Source of the DNA: JBQTGK01 sp052400665
GTDB lineage: Bacteria > Bacteroidota > Bacteroidia > Bacteroidales > Marinifilaceae
Direction: 5' to 3' (one strand)
Length of the DNA: 64,000 nt
Assembly (NCBI GenBank): GCA_052400665.1
Contig: JBQTGK010000012.1
Below the pieces are notes generated by a model. That model saw only the letters and a program-made list of their open reading frames with translations. It did no database searches and was not told the DNA's origin. A program made the position numbers and the translations under genes. Below, piece by piece: positions 44,636 to 52,696 of this stretch (the first letter of the stretch is position 1; every line of letters begins with the position of its first letter).

Positions 44636-45979
44636 ATGAAATATCATTTAGTTGCATTAGGCTGCCAGATGAATACTTCTGATGGTGAGAGAGTTAGATC
44701 TATTATTGAAAAAATGGGCTATCAATGGACAGATCAGGAAGAAGAAGCAAATTTAATTGGAATTTTAGCTTGTTCTGTTCGACAAAAAGCTATTGACAAG
44801 GTATATTCAAAAATCCATAAATGGAATAGGTGGAAAAACAAACGTAATTTGGTGACTTTTGTTTCTGGTTGTGTCTTACCATCAGACCAGAAAAAATTTC
44901 TAAAATTATTTGATATTTTATTCCAAATGAAAGATCTACCAAACTTACCTGAAATGATTCGGCAGTACGGTGTAGCTACGCCCGTTGGTTTACAACAAGG
45001 TTTCGACTCTCAAAATGAAAATATCTCTGAATTCTGGAATGTAAAACCAAACTACACTTCTAATTTTGAAGCTTTTGTTCCCATACAGAATGGTTGTGAT
45101 AAATTTTGTTCTTTCTGTGCTGTTCCATACACAAGAGGTCGTGAAGTATCTCGCCCTTCGGCTGAAATTGTAGCAGAAATAGAAAATTTAGTAAATAAAG
45201 GATATAAATCTATAAGCCTACTCGGACAAAATGTTAATTCGTATGGACTAGATAAAAATGGAAATGAAGTCGATTTTCCTAAGTTATTAAGGATGATTGG
45301 TGAATTGGGCACAAGGTTAAATAATGAATTCTGGATTTATTTTACTTCACCACACCCACGTGATATGACAGATGAAGTAATTCAAGTAATTGCTAATTAT
45401 AAGTGTTTAGCAAAACAAATTCATTTACCCTTACAATCTGGCGATGATAAAGTTCTAATTCACATGAATCGGAAACATGGCATGGAAAAATACCGACAAA
45501 TTGTTCATACGGTAAAAAGATTAATTCCAGAAGCAACTTTATTTACCGATATTATCGTTGGCTTTACAGGCGAAAGTAATGAGCAATTCGAAAATACCAG
45601 AAAAGCTATGGCTGAGTTTAAATACAATATGGCATATATAGCTATGTATTCACCTAGGCCTGGTGCACTTAGTCATAGGTGGTTTGATGATGTTAATCTG
45701 GATATTAAAAAACAAAGACACCGACAGTTAACGGAAGATTTAAAAATACATTCCAGAAATTATAATGAGCAAATGCTTGGCAAAACTTTTAGGTTATTGG
45801 TGAAAGGAAAAGCTCGTCATGAAGGTTATTTAATGGGATTAACAGAAGGAAAAATAAACGTGCGATTTTTATCGAATAACGAAATGCTTATTGGAAATTT
45901 TGTTGATATCAAAATAACTTCAGCAGCCGATTTTTCGGTAGAAGGAGAACTAATTAAGTTAAAAAAAGAGGTGGTATAA
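44636..45979 (+). CDS. miaB: tRNA-2-methylthio-N6-isopentenyladenosine synthase MiaB
   Basis: A 447-residue radical SAM methylthiotransferase that converts i6A37 of tRNA to ms2i6A. The N-terminal auxiliary 4Fe-4S cluster uses Cys10, Cys46 and Cys79 (ACSVRQKA is the MiaB version), and the radical SAM cluster Cys154, Cys158 and Cys161 (CDKFCSFC). LLGQNVNSYG, HLPLQSGDD and a C-terminal TRAM domain follow. A RimO identity is less likely because of the CSVRQKA and GQNVNSY blocks. It is followed after one base by mtaB. Confidence 0.9.
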   Translation: MKYHLVALGCQMNTSDGERVRSIIEKMGYQWTDQEEEANLIGILACSVRQKAIDKVYSKIHKWNRWKNKRNLVTFVSGCVLPSDQKKFLKLFDILFQMKDLPNLPEMIRQYGVATPVGLQQGFDSQNENISEFWNVKPNYTSNFEAFVPIQNGCDKFCSFCAVPYTRGREVSRPSAEIVAEIENLVNKGYKSISLLGQNVNSYGLDKNGNEVDFPKLLRMIGELGTRLNNEFWIYFTSPHPRDMTDEVIQVIANYKCLAKQIHLPLQSGDDKVLIHMNRKHGMEKYRQIVHTVKRLIPEATLFTDIIVGFTGESNEQFENTRKAMAEFKYNMAYIAMYSPRPGALSHRWFDDVNLDIKKQRHRQLTEDLKIHSRNYNEQMLGKTFRLLVKGKARHEGYLMGLTEGKINVRFLSNNEMLIGNFVDIKITSAADFSVEGELIKLKKEVV

Positions 45980-45980
45980 A

Positions 45981-47267
45981 GTGAAAAAGAAAGTAGCGTT
46001 TAAAACATTAGGTTGTCGTTTAAATCAATATGAAACTGATGCCTTGGTTTCACAGTTTCAGGAGAATGGTTATGAATCGGTTTCTTTTGAAAAAGAGGCT
46101 GACGTATATGTAATTAACTCATGTACTGTTACTCATCAAAGCGACCATAAATCGCGTAATTTTATTAATCAGGTTAATAGAAGAAAGCCTGATTCAGTTT
46201 TAGTCGTAACCGGCTGTATGGCTAATAATGCCAAAGAGGAACTGGAAAACAAATCGGAGATTAATTATGTAGTTGAAAATGATCAAAAATCATCTGTATT
46301 TTCGCTTGTTGAGGCTCATTATAAGGGGGAAATTATACACCCTTCAAATTTAAATTCTGATCTATTTTCCTATCAATCAACAAGCAAGGGGTTTCATACC
46401 CGTAGTATGGTTAAAATTCAGGATGGTTGCGATAACTTTTGTACATTCTGCATTATTCCTTCCGTTAGAGGCCGTGCCGTTAGTCGAGCCGTTTCAGATA
46501 TTATTAAAAATATTAAAACGCTTATTTCTAATGGAGCAAAAGAGATTGTGTTAACAGGGGTAAATATTGGCAGATATAATTTTAAAGAAACTAATTTTGA
46601 TGATTTAGTTGAGAAAATTCTAGAATTAGAAGGAGATTTTCGCTTACGAATTTCATCGATTGAACCCGATGGGTTTGGAGATAAATTTTTGAACCTTTTG
46701 AATCATCCAAAAATGACACCTCACTTACATTTGTGTTTGCAAAGTGGATCAGAATCGATTTTAATGCAAATGCGAAGAATGTATACAGTAAAACGATTTA
46801 AAGAGATAGTTACTAAAATAAAAACACAAAACCCTTATTTTAATATTACTACTGATATAATTATAGGATTCCCAAATGAAAGTAATGAAGATTTTAAGGC
46901 AAGTTGTCAGCTAATAAAAGAATTAAATTTCGGACATGTTCATACGTTCAAATACTCTATAAGAAAAGGAACACGAGCAGAAAGAATGCCAAATCAAATT
47001 GATGAACATATAAAAACTAAACGAAGCAAAATTTTAAGAGGAATTTCTAAAGATGTAAAAATAGAATATCGAAGATCATTTATTGGAAAAGATCAAGTTG
47101 TACTTGTGGAAAAAATCGAAAATGATAAAGCTAAAGGATATGGTGAAAATTATATTCCGATAGAATTCCATGGCAGAAACATTAAGATAAATCAGTTTTA
47201 TAAACTTAAAATCACTGATATTTCAAATGATAGTGATGATCCTATTTTACGTGGAGAATTAATATAA
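45981..47267 (+). CDS. mtaB: Threonylcarbamoyladenosine tRNA methylthiotransferase MtaB
   Basis: A 428-residue radical SAM enzyme of the MtaB type, which adds methylthio to t6A37. Clusters are Cys12, Cys48, Cys79 and Cys150, Cys154, Cys157 (CDNFCTFC). The GTG start at 45981 is chosen since the preceding stop leaves only one base, the first residues MKKKVAFKTLGCRLNQYETDA are the standard family start, and an AGGTGG ribosome-binding motif lies six bases before it. GVNIGRYN and HLCLQSGSE are the typical MtaB blocks. Its pairing with miaB puts both methylthiolations of A37 under joint control. Confidence 0.92.
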   Translation: MKKKVAFKTLGCRLNQYETDALVSQFQENGYESVSFEKEADVYVINSCTVTHQSDHKSRNFINQVNRRKPDSVLVVTGCMANNAKEELENKSEINYVVENDQKSSVFSLVEAHYKGEIIHPSNLNSDLFSYQSTSKGFHTRSMVKIQDGCDNFCTFCIIPSVRGRAVSRAVSDIIKNIKTLISNGAKEIVLTGVNIGRYNFKETNFDDLVEKILELEGDFRLRISSIEPDGFGDKFLNLLNHPKMTPHLHLCLQSGSESILMQMRRMYTVKRFKEIVTKIKTQNPYFNITTDIIIGFPNESNEDFKASCQLIKELNFGHVHTFKYSIRKGTRAERMPNQIDEHIKTKRSKILRGISKDVKIEYRRSFIGKDQVVLVEKIENDKAKGYGENYIPIEFHGRNIKINQFYKLKITDISNDSDDPILRGELI

Positions 47268-47270
47268 AAA

Positions 47271-47297
47271 GAAGACGCAAAATTGCGTCTTTTTTTA
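47271..47297. terminator. Bidirectional terminator between mtaB and the stress-protein gene
   Basis: AGACGCAA at 47273-47280 pairs with TTGCGTCT at 47283-47290, followed by a T run on the plus strand and also on the minus strand. It lies between two convergent genes. Confidence 0.85.
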
Positions 47298-47314
47298 TAT
47301 TAATTCCTATTAAT

Positions 47315-48439
47315 TTAATGAAAAACTAAAATCGGAATATGTGTTTTTATAAATAATTTTCTAGACATTTGTCCGATAAATAAGCGCTGCAATAAATTAT
47401 GCTTTCTAGCTAGAATGGCAATTAAACCGATGTCATGATCTTGAGTATATTTTTCTATCCCCTCAGTTTTTTCATTCTCTTGAATAATTCTGCAACTCAC
47501 TTCCGAATCTCCTAAAGCTCTTTTTAAATATTTTCTAAGAACTTGCATTCTATGCTCTCCTATTGGATCATCACTTTCTTTCTCCTGAAAATGGACACAA
47601 TGAATTTTCATATCATAAGCTTTCGTTATGTATTTTAAATTCGCTATGGCCTTAAAATCTGCTTTGTCAAAATCTGTTGCGTACATAATATTATTAACGC
47701 TATCTAAATCAACATGTTCACCCTGATCGGAAAGTATTAAAACAGGAACTTCTGATTCTTCCAATACATTTGAAACAACACTACCTAGTAAATTTGTTGT
47801 TCCAGCAGTTTCTCCCCTACTTCCCATAATCATTAAATCGGGTTTGTATTTAGCACACATATTTAAAATTTCAGAAGATGCAGTTCCACCACTTATTACA
47901 TAGTCTACTTCAATTCCTTTACACTTGTCCAATTCCAGCCTATTACGAATATCATAATAAAGCTCTTTAATTTGCGCTTTAGCATTTTTTTCCACCTCCG
48001 ATAGTACTTCCACTACTGTTGAGTTGTAGGTGTAACTATCCGAGAATGGAACCGATTCTATTGCTGAAGCAAAATAAGTATGAAACAATAAAATATCAGC
48101 ATTAAATTTTTTGGCAATTCCAACCGCATAGTCACAAAGCTTTGGTGAGAAATCCGAAAAATCAACTGGAACCAATATTCTATTCACATCTAAATTTTTT
48201 TGAGGAAAACTTTTATCCAAATCTTCCTGAGCATAACTTAAATCGAGTTCTTCGATAATTTTAAGAGCACGATTAAGATCTCCAGCTTTTATTCGAACTT
48301 TAACACCACCACCAATGGCAGATTGTATCATATTCAAATTTTTTAAATAGCACTCCACTCCTTCCGATTCTAAACGAGTTTTAAGCAGCTGGGCTCTGGA
48401 GTAACTATATGTTGCTAATGTTATCATCCTGTCCTTCAT
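47315..48439 (-). CDS. Universal stress protein with N-terminal DUF2007 domain
   Basis: A 374-residue cytoplasmic protein. The first 75 residues resemble the DUF2007 signal-transducing domain (MITLATYSYSRAQLLKTRLESEGV and GGVKVRIKAGD). Two UspA modules follow: RILVPVDFSDFS opens the first at about 92, with MGSRGETAGTTNLLGSVVSNVLEESEVPVLIL as its ATP-binding loop, and NIMYATDFDKAD opens the second, which lacks that glycine-rich loop. Only the first module seems able to bind ATP. A role in stress responses is general family knowledge. Confidence 0.85.
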   Translation of the reverse strand: MKDRMITLATYSYSRAQLLKTRLESEGVECYLKNLNMIQSAIGGGVKVRIKAGDLNRALKIIEELDLSYAQEDLDKSFPQKNLDVNRILVPVDFSDFSPKLCDYAVGIAKKFNADILLFHTYFASAIESVPFSDSYTYNSTVVEVLSEVEKNAKAQIKELYYDIRNRLELDKCKGIEVDYVISGGTASSEILNMCAKYKPDLMIMGSRGETAGTTNLLGSVVSNVLEESEVPVLILSDQGEHVDLDSVNNIMYATDFDKADFKAIANLKYITKAYDMKIHCVHFQEKESDDPIGEHRMQVLRKYLKRALGDSEVSCRIIQENEKTEGIEKYTQDHDIGLIAILARKHNLLQRLFIGQMSRKLFIKTHIPILVFH

Positions 48440-48599
48440 AAGCCTTAGTTTAGTTTTAGTTCTACTAATAAGTTACAAAAAATTAAATAGCTTGGCAAAA
48501 TTTGGAGCTAAAACAGGATAAGAACAAATGTTTTCATAAATTTAAGTTTTATTAAGCATACTTTCCTCCTTTATATTATAAAACTCTGAATCAATTTAT

Positions 48600-48607
48600 T
48601 ATTTTTG
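48600..48607 (+). promoter_or_regulatory. Alternative -7 box upstream of the rpsF leader
   Basis: TATTTTTG matches TAnnTTTG. Transcripts from here would carry the hairpin at 48616-48674; no TTG at the right spacing is found. Confidence 0.35.
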
Positions 48608-48615
48608 TAGGCTGT

Positions 48616-48674
48616 AGCCGAATAAAAATCAAGTATTCTTGAAAAATCAAAAAAGAATAGTTAATTTTGCGGCT
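48616..48674 (+). promoter_or_regulatory. Candidate rpsF-rpsR leader hairpin (S6:S18-type)
   Basis: AGCCG (48616-48620) pairs with CGGCT (48670-48674); further in, AAGTATTCTT (48631-48640) pairs with AAGAATAGTT (48653-48662) with one mismatch, and AAAA/TTTT pairs lie between. The known S6:S18 leader also presents a CCG within a stem ahead of rpsF, so this is a possible form of that regulator. It overlaps a second promoter box. Confidence 0.35.
48639..48669 (+). promoter_or_regulatory. Promoter of the rpsF-rpsR-rplI operon
   Basis: TTG at 48639-48641 and TAATTTTG at 48662-48669, with 20 bases between, exactly fitting the Bacteroidota promoter. Transcription should start near 48677, 45 bases before the rpsF ATG. 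Confidence 0.6.
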
Positions 48675-48721
48675 CAATAAAAAACACTTAATTATTAAGT
48701 ATTAATTAAATTATTTAAGTT

Positions 48722-49069
48722 ATGTTGAATCATTATGAAACCGTTTTCATTGTAACTCCCGTTTTATCTGAGGCTCAGGTAAAGGAAGCGGTAGAAAAAT
48801 TCAAGGCTCTTATCACAGAAGGTGGCGGTAAGATCGTAAATGAAGAGAACTGGGGACTGCGCAAGTTGGCTTATCCAATTCAGAAAAAAAGCACTGGTTT
48901 TTACCAATTGCTTCAATTTGATGCTCCAGGCGAATTAATCGAGAAATTGGAATTAAATTACAGACGTGATGAGAAGATCATTCGTTTCTTAACTTTCAAG
49001 CTTGACAAATACGCTTTTGAGTATTCAATTAAACGAAAAGGAAATCTTAAAACTAAAGAGGAGAAATAA
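48722..49069 (+). CDS. rpsF: 30S ribosomal protein S6
   Basis: Small-subunit protein that binds 16S rRNA together with S18. The 115-residue product begins MLNHYETVFIVTPVLS and has GWGLRKLAYPI-like NWGLRKLAYPIQKKSTGFY and the RRDEKIIRFLT strand, all usual for S6. It opens the rpsF-rpsR-rplI operon, three bases before rpsR. The operon leader may bind an S6:S18 complex for feedback. Confidence 0.96.
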   Translation: MLNHYETVFIVTPVLSEAQVKEAVEKFKALITEGGGKIVNEENWGLRKLAYPIQKKSTGFYQLLQFDAPGELIEKLELNYRRDEKIIRFLTFKLDKYAFEYSIKRKGNLKTKEEK

Positions 49070-49072
49070 GTC

Positions 49073-49342
49073 ATGGCACAAAATCAATCAGAAATCAGAT
49101 ATTTGACCCCACCTTCAGTTGAGATCAAAAAGAAAAAATACTGTCGTTTTAAGAAAAACAAAATCAAGTATATTGATTACAAAGATCCTGAGTTTTTGAA
49201 AAAATTCTTAAACGAACAAGGAAAAATCTTACCTCGTCGTATCACAGGTACTTCTTTAAAATATCAAAGAAAGGTAGCTACTGCTGTTAAACGTGCTCGT
49301 CACTTAGCATTACTGCCATACGTAACTGACATGATGAAATAA
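49073..49342 (+). CDS. rpsR: 30S ribosomal protein S18
   Basis: An 89-residue protein with the S18 core: KKKYCRFKKNKIKYIDYKDPEFLKKFLNEQGKILPRRITGTSLKYQRKVATAVKRARHLALLPY in outline, visible from residue 20 to the end. It binds 16S rRNA as a dimer with S6. It lies between rpsF and rplI. Confidence 0.96.
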   Translation: MAQNQSEIRYLTPPSVEIKKKKYCRFKKNKIKYIDYKDPEFLKKFLNEQGKILPRRITGTSLKYQRKVATAVKRARHLALLPYVTDMMK

Positions 49343-49351
49343 TCTTTAAAG

Positions 49352-49358
49352 AAGGAGG
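49352..49358 (+). promoter_or_regulatory. Strong Shine-Dalgarno sequence of rplI
   Basis: AAGGAGG lies seven bases before the rplI ATG. Genes of this phylum seldom use such a motif, and no other gene here has one this good. Confidence 0.7.
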
Positions 49359-49365
49359 AAACGAA

Positions 49366-49809
49366 ATGGAAATAATCTTAAAACAAGATATCCATACTTT
49401 AGGGTATAAGAATGATATCGTAACTGTTAAGAATGGTTACGCAAGAAATTACTTGATTCCTAATGGTATTGCTGTTTTAGCGACTGAATCTGCTAAAAAA
49501 ATGCATGCTGAAAATATGAGACAAAGAGCTCATAAAGAGGAGAAAATCAAAAACGAAGCATTAGAAATTGCTAAAAAATTAGAAGGTGTTACTTTAAGTT
49601 TAGGTGCTAAAACTAGTACTACTGGTAAAATCTTTGGTTCTGTAAATAATATTCAAATTGCCGAAGCATTAACTGCTCAAGGATTTGATATCGACAGAAA
49701 AGTGATTTCTATCAAAGACGCTGTAAAAGAGATTGGTAAATATACTGCTACTGTGAAACTTCACAAAGAAGTGAAAGTAGAGATCTCATTTGAAGTAGTA
49801 TCAGAATAG
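49366..49809 (+). CDS. rplI: 50S ribosomal protein L9
   Basis: A 147-residue L9: N-terminal KQDIHTLGYKNDIVTVKNGYARNYLIPNG domain, long connecting helix with basic residues, and a C-terminal domain with KIFGSVNNIQIAEALTAQG. Its role is to bind 23S rRNA at the L1 stalk side and limit frameshifting. It is the third gene of the operon and has an unusually strong ribosome-binding site. Confidence 0.96.
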   Translation: MEIILKQDIHTLGYKNDIVTVKNGYARNYLIPNGIAVLATESAKKMHAENMRQRAHKEEKIKNEALEIAKKLEGVTLSLGAKTSTTGKIFGSVNNIQIAEALTAQGFDIDRKVISIKDAVKEIGKYTATVKLHKEVKVEISFEVVSE

Positions 49810-49876
49810 TTCGCTTCAAAAAAAATTAATTTAAGTTTTAACAGACAAACTTAAAGCTTTTCAAACAAACAGATTA

Positions 49877-49911
49877 AAGCCACTCTGATTAACGCTCGGA
49901 GTGGTTTTTTT
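49877..49911 (+). terminator. Terminator of the rpsF operon
   Basis: CCACTC (49880-49885) pairs with GAGTGG (49899-49904), followed by seven T. The convergent CAP lipoprotein gene ends just beyond. Confidence 0.7.
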
Positions 49912-49916
49912 ATATG

Positions 49917-50411
49917 CTATTGTCTAGGTGTGGCAAAATCCTGGGTCCAGTAATTCCCCTCTCGTCCCACTCCCATTTTAGTATAATTAGAATTCATTAT
50001 ATTGGCACAATGTCCCTGACTATTTAACCAGGCATTTACTACCACATACTCGTTATTATATCCATTTGCAATATTTTCTCCAGCATAAATGTAATTGTAA
50101 GAAAATTTAATTAAACGATCCGTAAAGTAATCACCATTAGATGATTTATGTTCACAAAAATTATTGTCGGACATATCCTGACTGTGATGTAAAGCCGCCT
50201 GTTCTAATTTTTTATTTCTACTTAATTTTTCAACAGGTGGATAGTAAGTTTCTCCACAAAAAACGCCTGAAATTCGGACTTCGTTTACCAAGCTTAAAAT
50301 TTCATCTTTATCAATATTTACCGAATCATCTATAGTATCGCTACTGTTGCTACAGGATACAAAATAAAGAGAACATATTAAAATTAAACCCGCAATAATA
50401 CTTTTTTTCAT
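49917..50411 (-). CDS. CAP/SCP-domain lipoprotein
   Basis: A 164-residue lipoprotein with lipobox Cys20 (FVSC) and a CAP (SCP/PR1-like) domain: ILSLVNEVRISG, LEQAALHHSQDMSDNNFCEH, YAGENIANGYN with the conserved glutamate, and AWLNSQGHCANIMNSNYTKMGVGREGNYWTQDFA. Bacterial CAP proteins are secreted and of mostly unknown function. It stands alone. Confidence 0.87.
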   Translation of the reverse strand: MKKSIIAGLILICSLYFVSCSNSSDTIDDSVNIDKDEILSLVNEVRISGVFCGETYYPPVEKLSRNKKLEQAALHHSQDMSDNNFCEHKSSNGDYFTDRLIKFSYNYIYAGENIANGYNNEYVVVNAWLNSQGHCANIMNSNYTKMGVGREGNYWTQDFATPRQ

Positions 50412-50602
50412 ACTAATTATTTACTCTGTTAAACAAGCAGGTTGATTTAGAGGTTGAGAATGACGAATATAGGAAATTTAACTAATTAACTCTAATTTAG
50501 ATCTGCCCAATGGTTTATAAAATAAGAGATAAGATAATTTTATGATTGCTATAATTTCCGTAAATTTAAGTTTTAATACTACCTAAAATGTAAGCTTTAC
50601 TA

Positions 50603-51313
50603 ATGAAAATTCTTTATTCAAGTATATTATTAATTCTTTTATCTAGCGTTTTAGCTTTCGGACAGAGAGATTATTCATATATTCCTTCTAAAAGAAATTT
50701 TAAGGCCAAATATGTTACATACGATCACAAAAATAGAGAGTTATATACTGAGATTTGGCAACTTTCTGGTAAATCAAAAGATAAACACGGTTCATTAAAA
50801 TTTAATATTGAATCGGAAATAACTACAGCAAAACAAAATACCTTTTACCAATACTTTCATTTCACCAATATAGATTCTAATTTTTTTATGGGTTCGGAAC
50901 GATATCTGGATCCTATAAAACTAGATTCTTATCAAAGAATGGTTGTTAAAATAAATGCTGATAGTGTTATGTTACCCCTTAAACCAAAAATCGGGCAAAT
51001 ACTACCTGAAGCCACTTGCCAGGCAAATATTTTGAGAGGAACAGGTTCTATTCTTATGTCGATGAATGTTTTATTAATCAACCGAAAAGTTGATGGGAAG
51101 GAAAATATTGAAACTCCTGCCGGAAAATTTAATTGCTATCGAATTTCTACAGAAAAAATATCCTTTTCTGGTATTTCGAAAAGTAAAACAAAAATTATTG
51201 AATGGTATGCTATTAATGTTGGATTGGTTAAAATGGAAGAACATCATAAGAATGATAACCTTATTAATTATAAAGTATTAGAAAGTATAGCCGAGGATTT
51301 TTTTATTCCATAG
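50603..51313 (+). CDS. Exported protein similar to DUF3108/TapB-like proteins
   Basis: A 236-residue protein with a signal peptide cut near VLAFGQ. The body has a mainly beta pattern with a segment ENIETPAGKFNCYRIS and WYAINVGLVKMEEH, which recall the DUF3108-type domain (KVPAGTFDCYKI...WYAPGVGLVK) of Bacteroidota envelope proteins. The function of that family is not established. It lies 81 bases before cbiA on the same strand, but cbiA seems to have its own promoter. Confidence 0.7.
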   Translation: MKILYSSILLILLSSVLAFGQRDYSYIPSKRNFKAKYVTYDHKNRELYTEIWQLSGKSKDKHGSLKFNIESEITTAKQNTFYQYFHFTNIDSNFFMGSERYLDPIKLDSYQRMVVKINADSVMLPLKPKIGQILPEATCQANILRGTGSILMSMNVLLINRKVDGKENIETPAGKFNCYRISTEKISFSGISKSKTKIIEWYAINVGLVKMEEHHKNDNLINYKVLESIAEDFFIP

Positions 51314-51366
51314 CAAATTCTGTTAAAATTATTTTTGATAGAGTTAAATAGAACAAATTTTAATTC

Positions 51367-51374
51367 TATTTTTG
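51367..51374 (+). promoter_or_regulatory. Candidate -7 box of cbiA
   Basis: TATTTTTG is an exact TAnnTTTG match, 20 bases before the cbiA ATG. A second match lies at 51330-51337. Confidence 0.4.
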
Positions 51375-51394
51375 TGAGCTATAAATTTTCTGAT

Positions 51395-52696
51395 ATGATT
51401 TCAAAACCTCAATTTTTAATTGCTGCACCTTCTAGTAATAGTGGTAAAACAACAGTAACTCAAGGTTTACTACGAATTTTAAGTAATAAAGGCTTTAAAG
51501 CACAAGCATTTAAGTGTGGTCCAGATTATTTAGATACAAAACATCATGAATGGGCATCGGGTAATGTTTCTATTAATTTAGATACATTTATGAGCAGTGC
51601 AGAGCATGCAAAAAAACTATATAATTACTATTCTGAATCTAAAGATATTTCCATAGTTGAAGGAGTAATGGGACTTTTTGATGGGGCAAAAAAAATGAAA
51701 GGCAGCTCTGCCGAAATTGCTGAACTTCTCGATATTCCAGTAATTTTAGTTGTTAATGCAAAAGCAACTGCCTATTCGGTTGCTCCTCTTTTGTATGGCT
51801 TTAAGAACTTTTATAAAGGAATTAATCTTGTAGGTGTAGTTTTTAACTTTGTTGCCGGAGAATCTCATTACCAGTTCTTAAAAGACGCTTGTGCTGACGT
51901 AGGCGTTGAAGCTTTAGGATATGTTGCTAAGAACGAAGAAATAAGTTTGCCATCACGACATTTAGGACTGCAAATATCTTCGCAAGACAAGTATGAAGAA
52001 AAAATTGAAAAAATAGCAAGTCATATTTTAAAAACGGTAGATATTGATCGCTTAATTGCGATTACCTCTAAAGAACTAAATTATCCTGAAAAAGTTAAAA
52101 AAAATAAAAAAGGAAATTTACGAATTGCCGTTGCCAAAGATGAAGCTTTTAATTTTACATATTATGAAAATTTAAAGGCTCTCGAAAAATTGGGTGAAGT
52201 GCGCTATTTTTCTCCTATTCACGATAAGAAATTACCTGAAGCAGATTTGCTTTATCTGGCTGGAGGTTATCCGGAATTGTATTTAAAGGAATTAAGTGAA
52301 AATACCGAATTAAAAGAAGAGATTCTACAATTTTGTAAAAATAAAGGAAAGGTATTGGCAGAATGCGGTGGAATGATGTATTTGTGTGATCATATTATTG
52401 ATAAGAATTCTAACAAATATCCAATGGTAGGTTTTTTAAAACAAAACACTACAATGGAAAATATGAAACTTCATTTAGGATATCGTAAGATTTTTATTAA
52501 CAATAAAGTTTTATTTGGCCATGAATTTCATTACTCTAATATAGAAAAAGCTGAAATAATAAATAGTATTGGTGAGGTATTTTCGGCCAGAGATAAAAAA
52601 CTAGATACTCTTATATTTAAAAAGAAGAATACCATTGCGTCGTATATTCATTTTTATGGAGGAGAAATCGATCTGATAAAAGCACTATTTGACTAA
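51395..52696 (+). CDS. cbiA: Cobyrinate a,c-diamide synthase
   Basis: Amidates carboxylates a and c of cobyrinate with glutamine and ATP. The 433-residue protein has the N-terminal P-loop SSNSGKTTV with Lys18, VEGVMGLFDG, and the C-terminal glutamine amidotransferase domain with nucleophile Cys324 in LAECGGMMYLCDH and the late histidine of FHYSN and YIHFYGG. The ATG at 51395 is preferred; an upstream TTG would add 20 residues of unrelated sequence. It is apart from the cob operon 22 kb away, and other corrin-ring genes are not in the window. The stop overlaps that of the convergent kinase gene (CTAA). Confidence 0.9.
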   Translation: MISKPQFLIAAPSSNSGKTTVTQGLLRILSNKGFKAQAFKCGPDYLDTKHHEWASGNVSINLDTFMSSAEHAKKLYNYYSESKDISIVEGVMGLFDGAKKMKGSSAEIAELLDIPVILVVNAKATAYSVAPLLYGFKNFYKGINLVGVVFNFVAGESHYQFLKDACADVGVEALGYVAKNEEISLPSRHLGLQISSQDKYEEKIEKIASHILKTVDIDRLIAITSKELNYPEKVKKNKKGNLRIAVAKDEAFNFTYYENLKALEKLGEVRYFSPIHDKKLPEADLLYLAGGYPELYLKELSENTELKEEILQFCKNKGKVLAECGGMMYLCDHIIDKNSNKYPMVGFLKQNTTMENMKLHLGYRKIFINNKVLFGHEFHYSNIEKAEIINSIGEVFSARDKKLDTLIFKKKNTIASYIHFYGGEIDLIKALFD

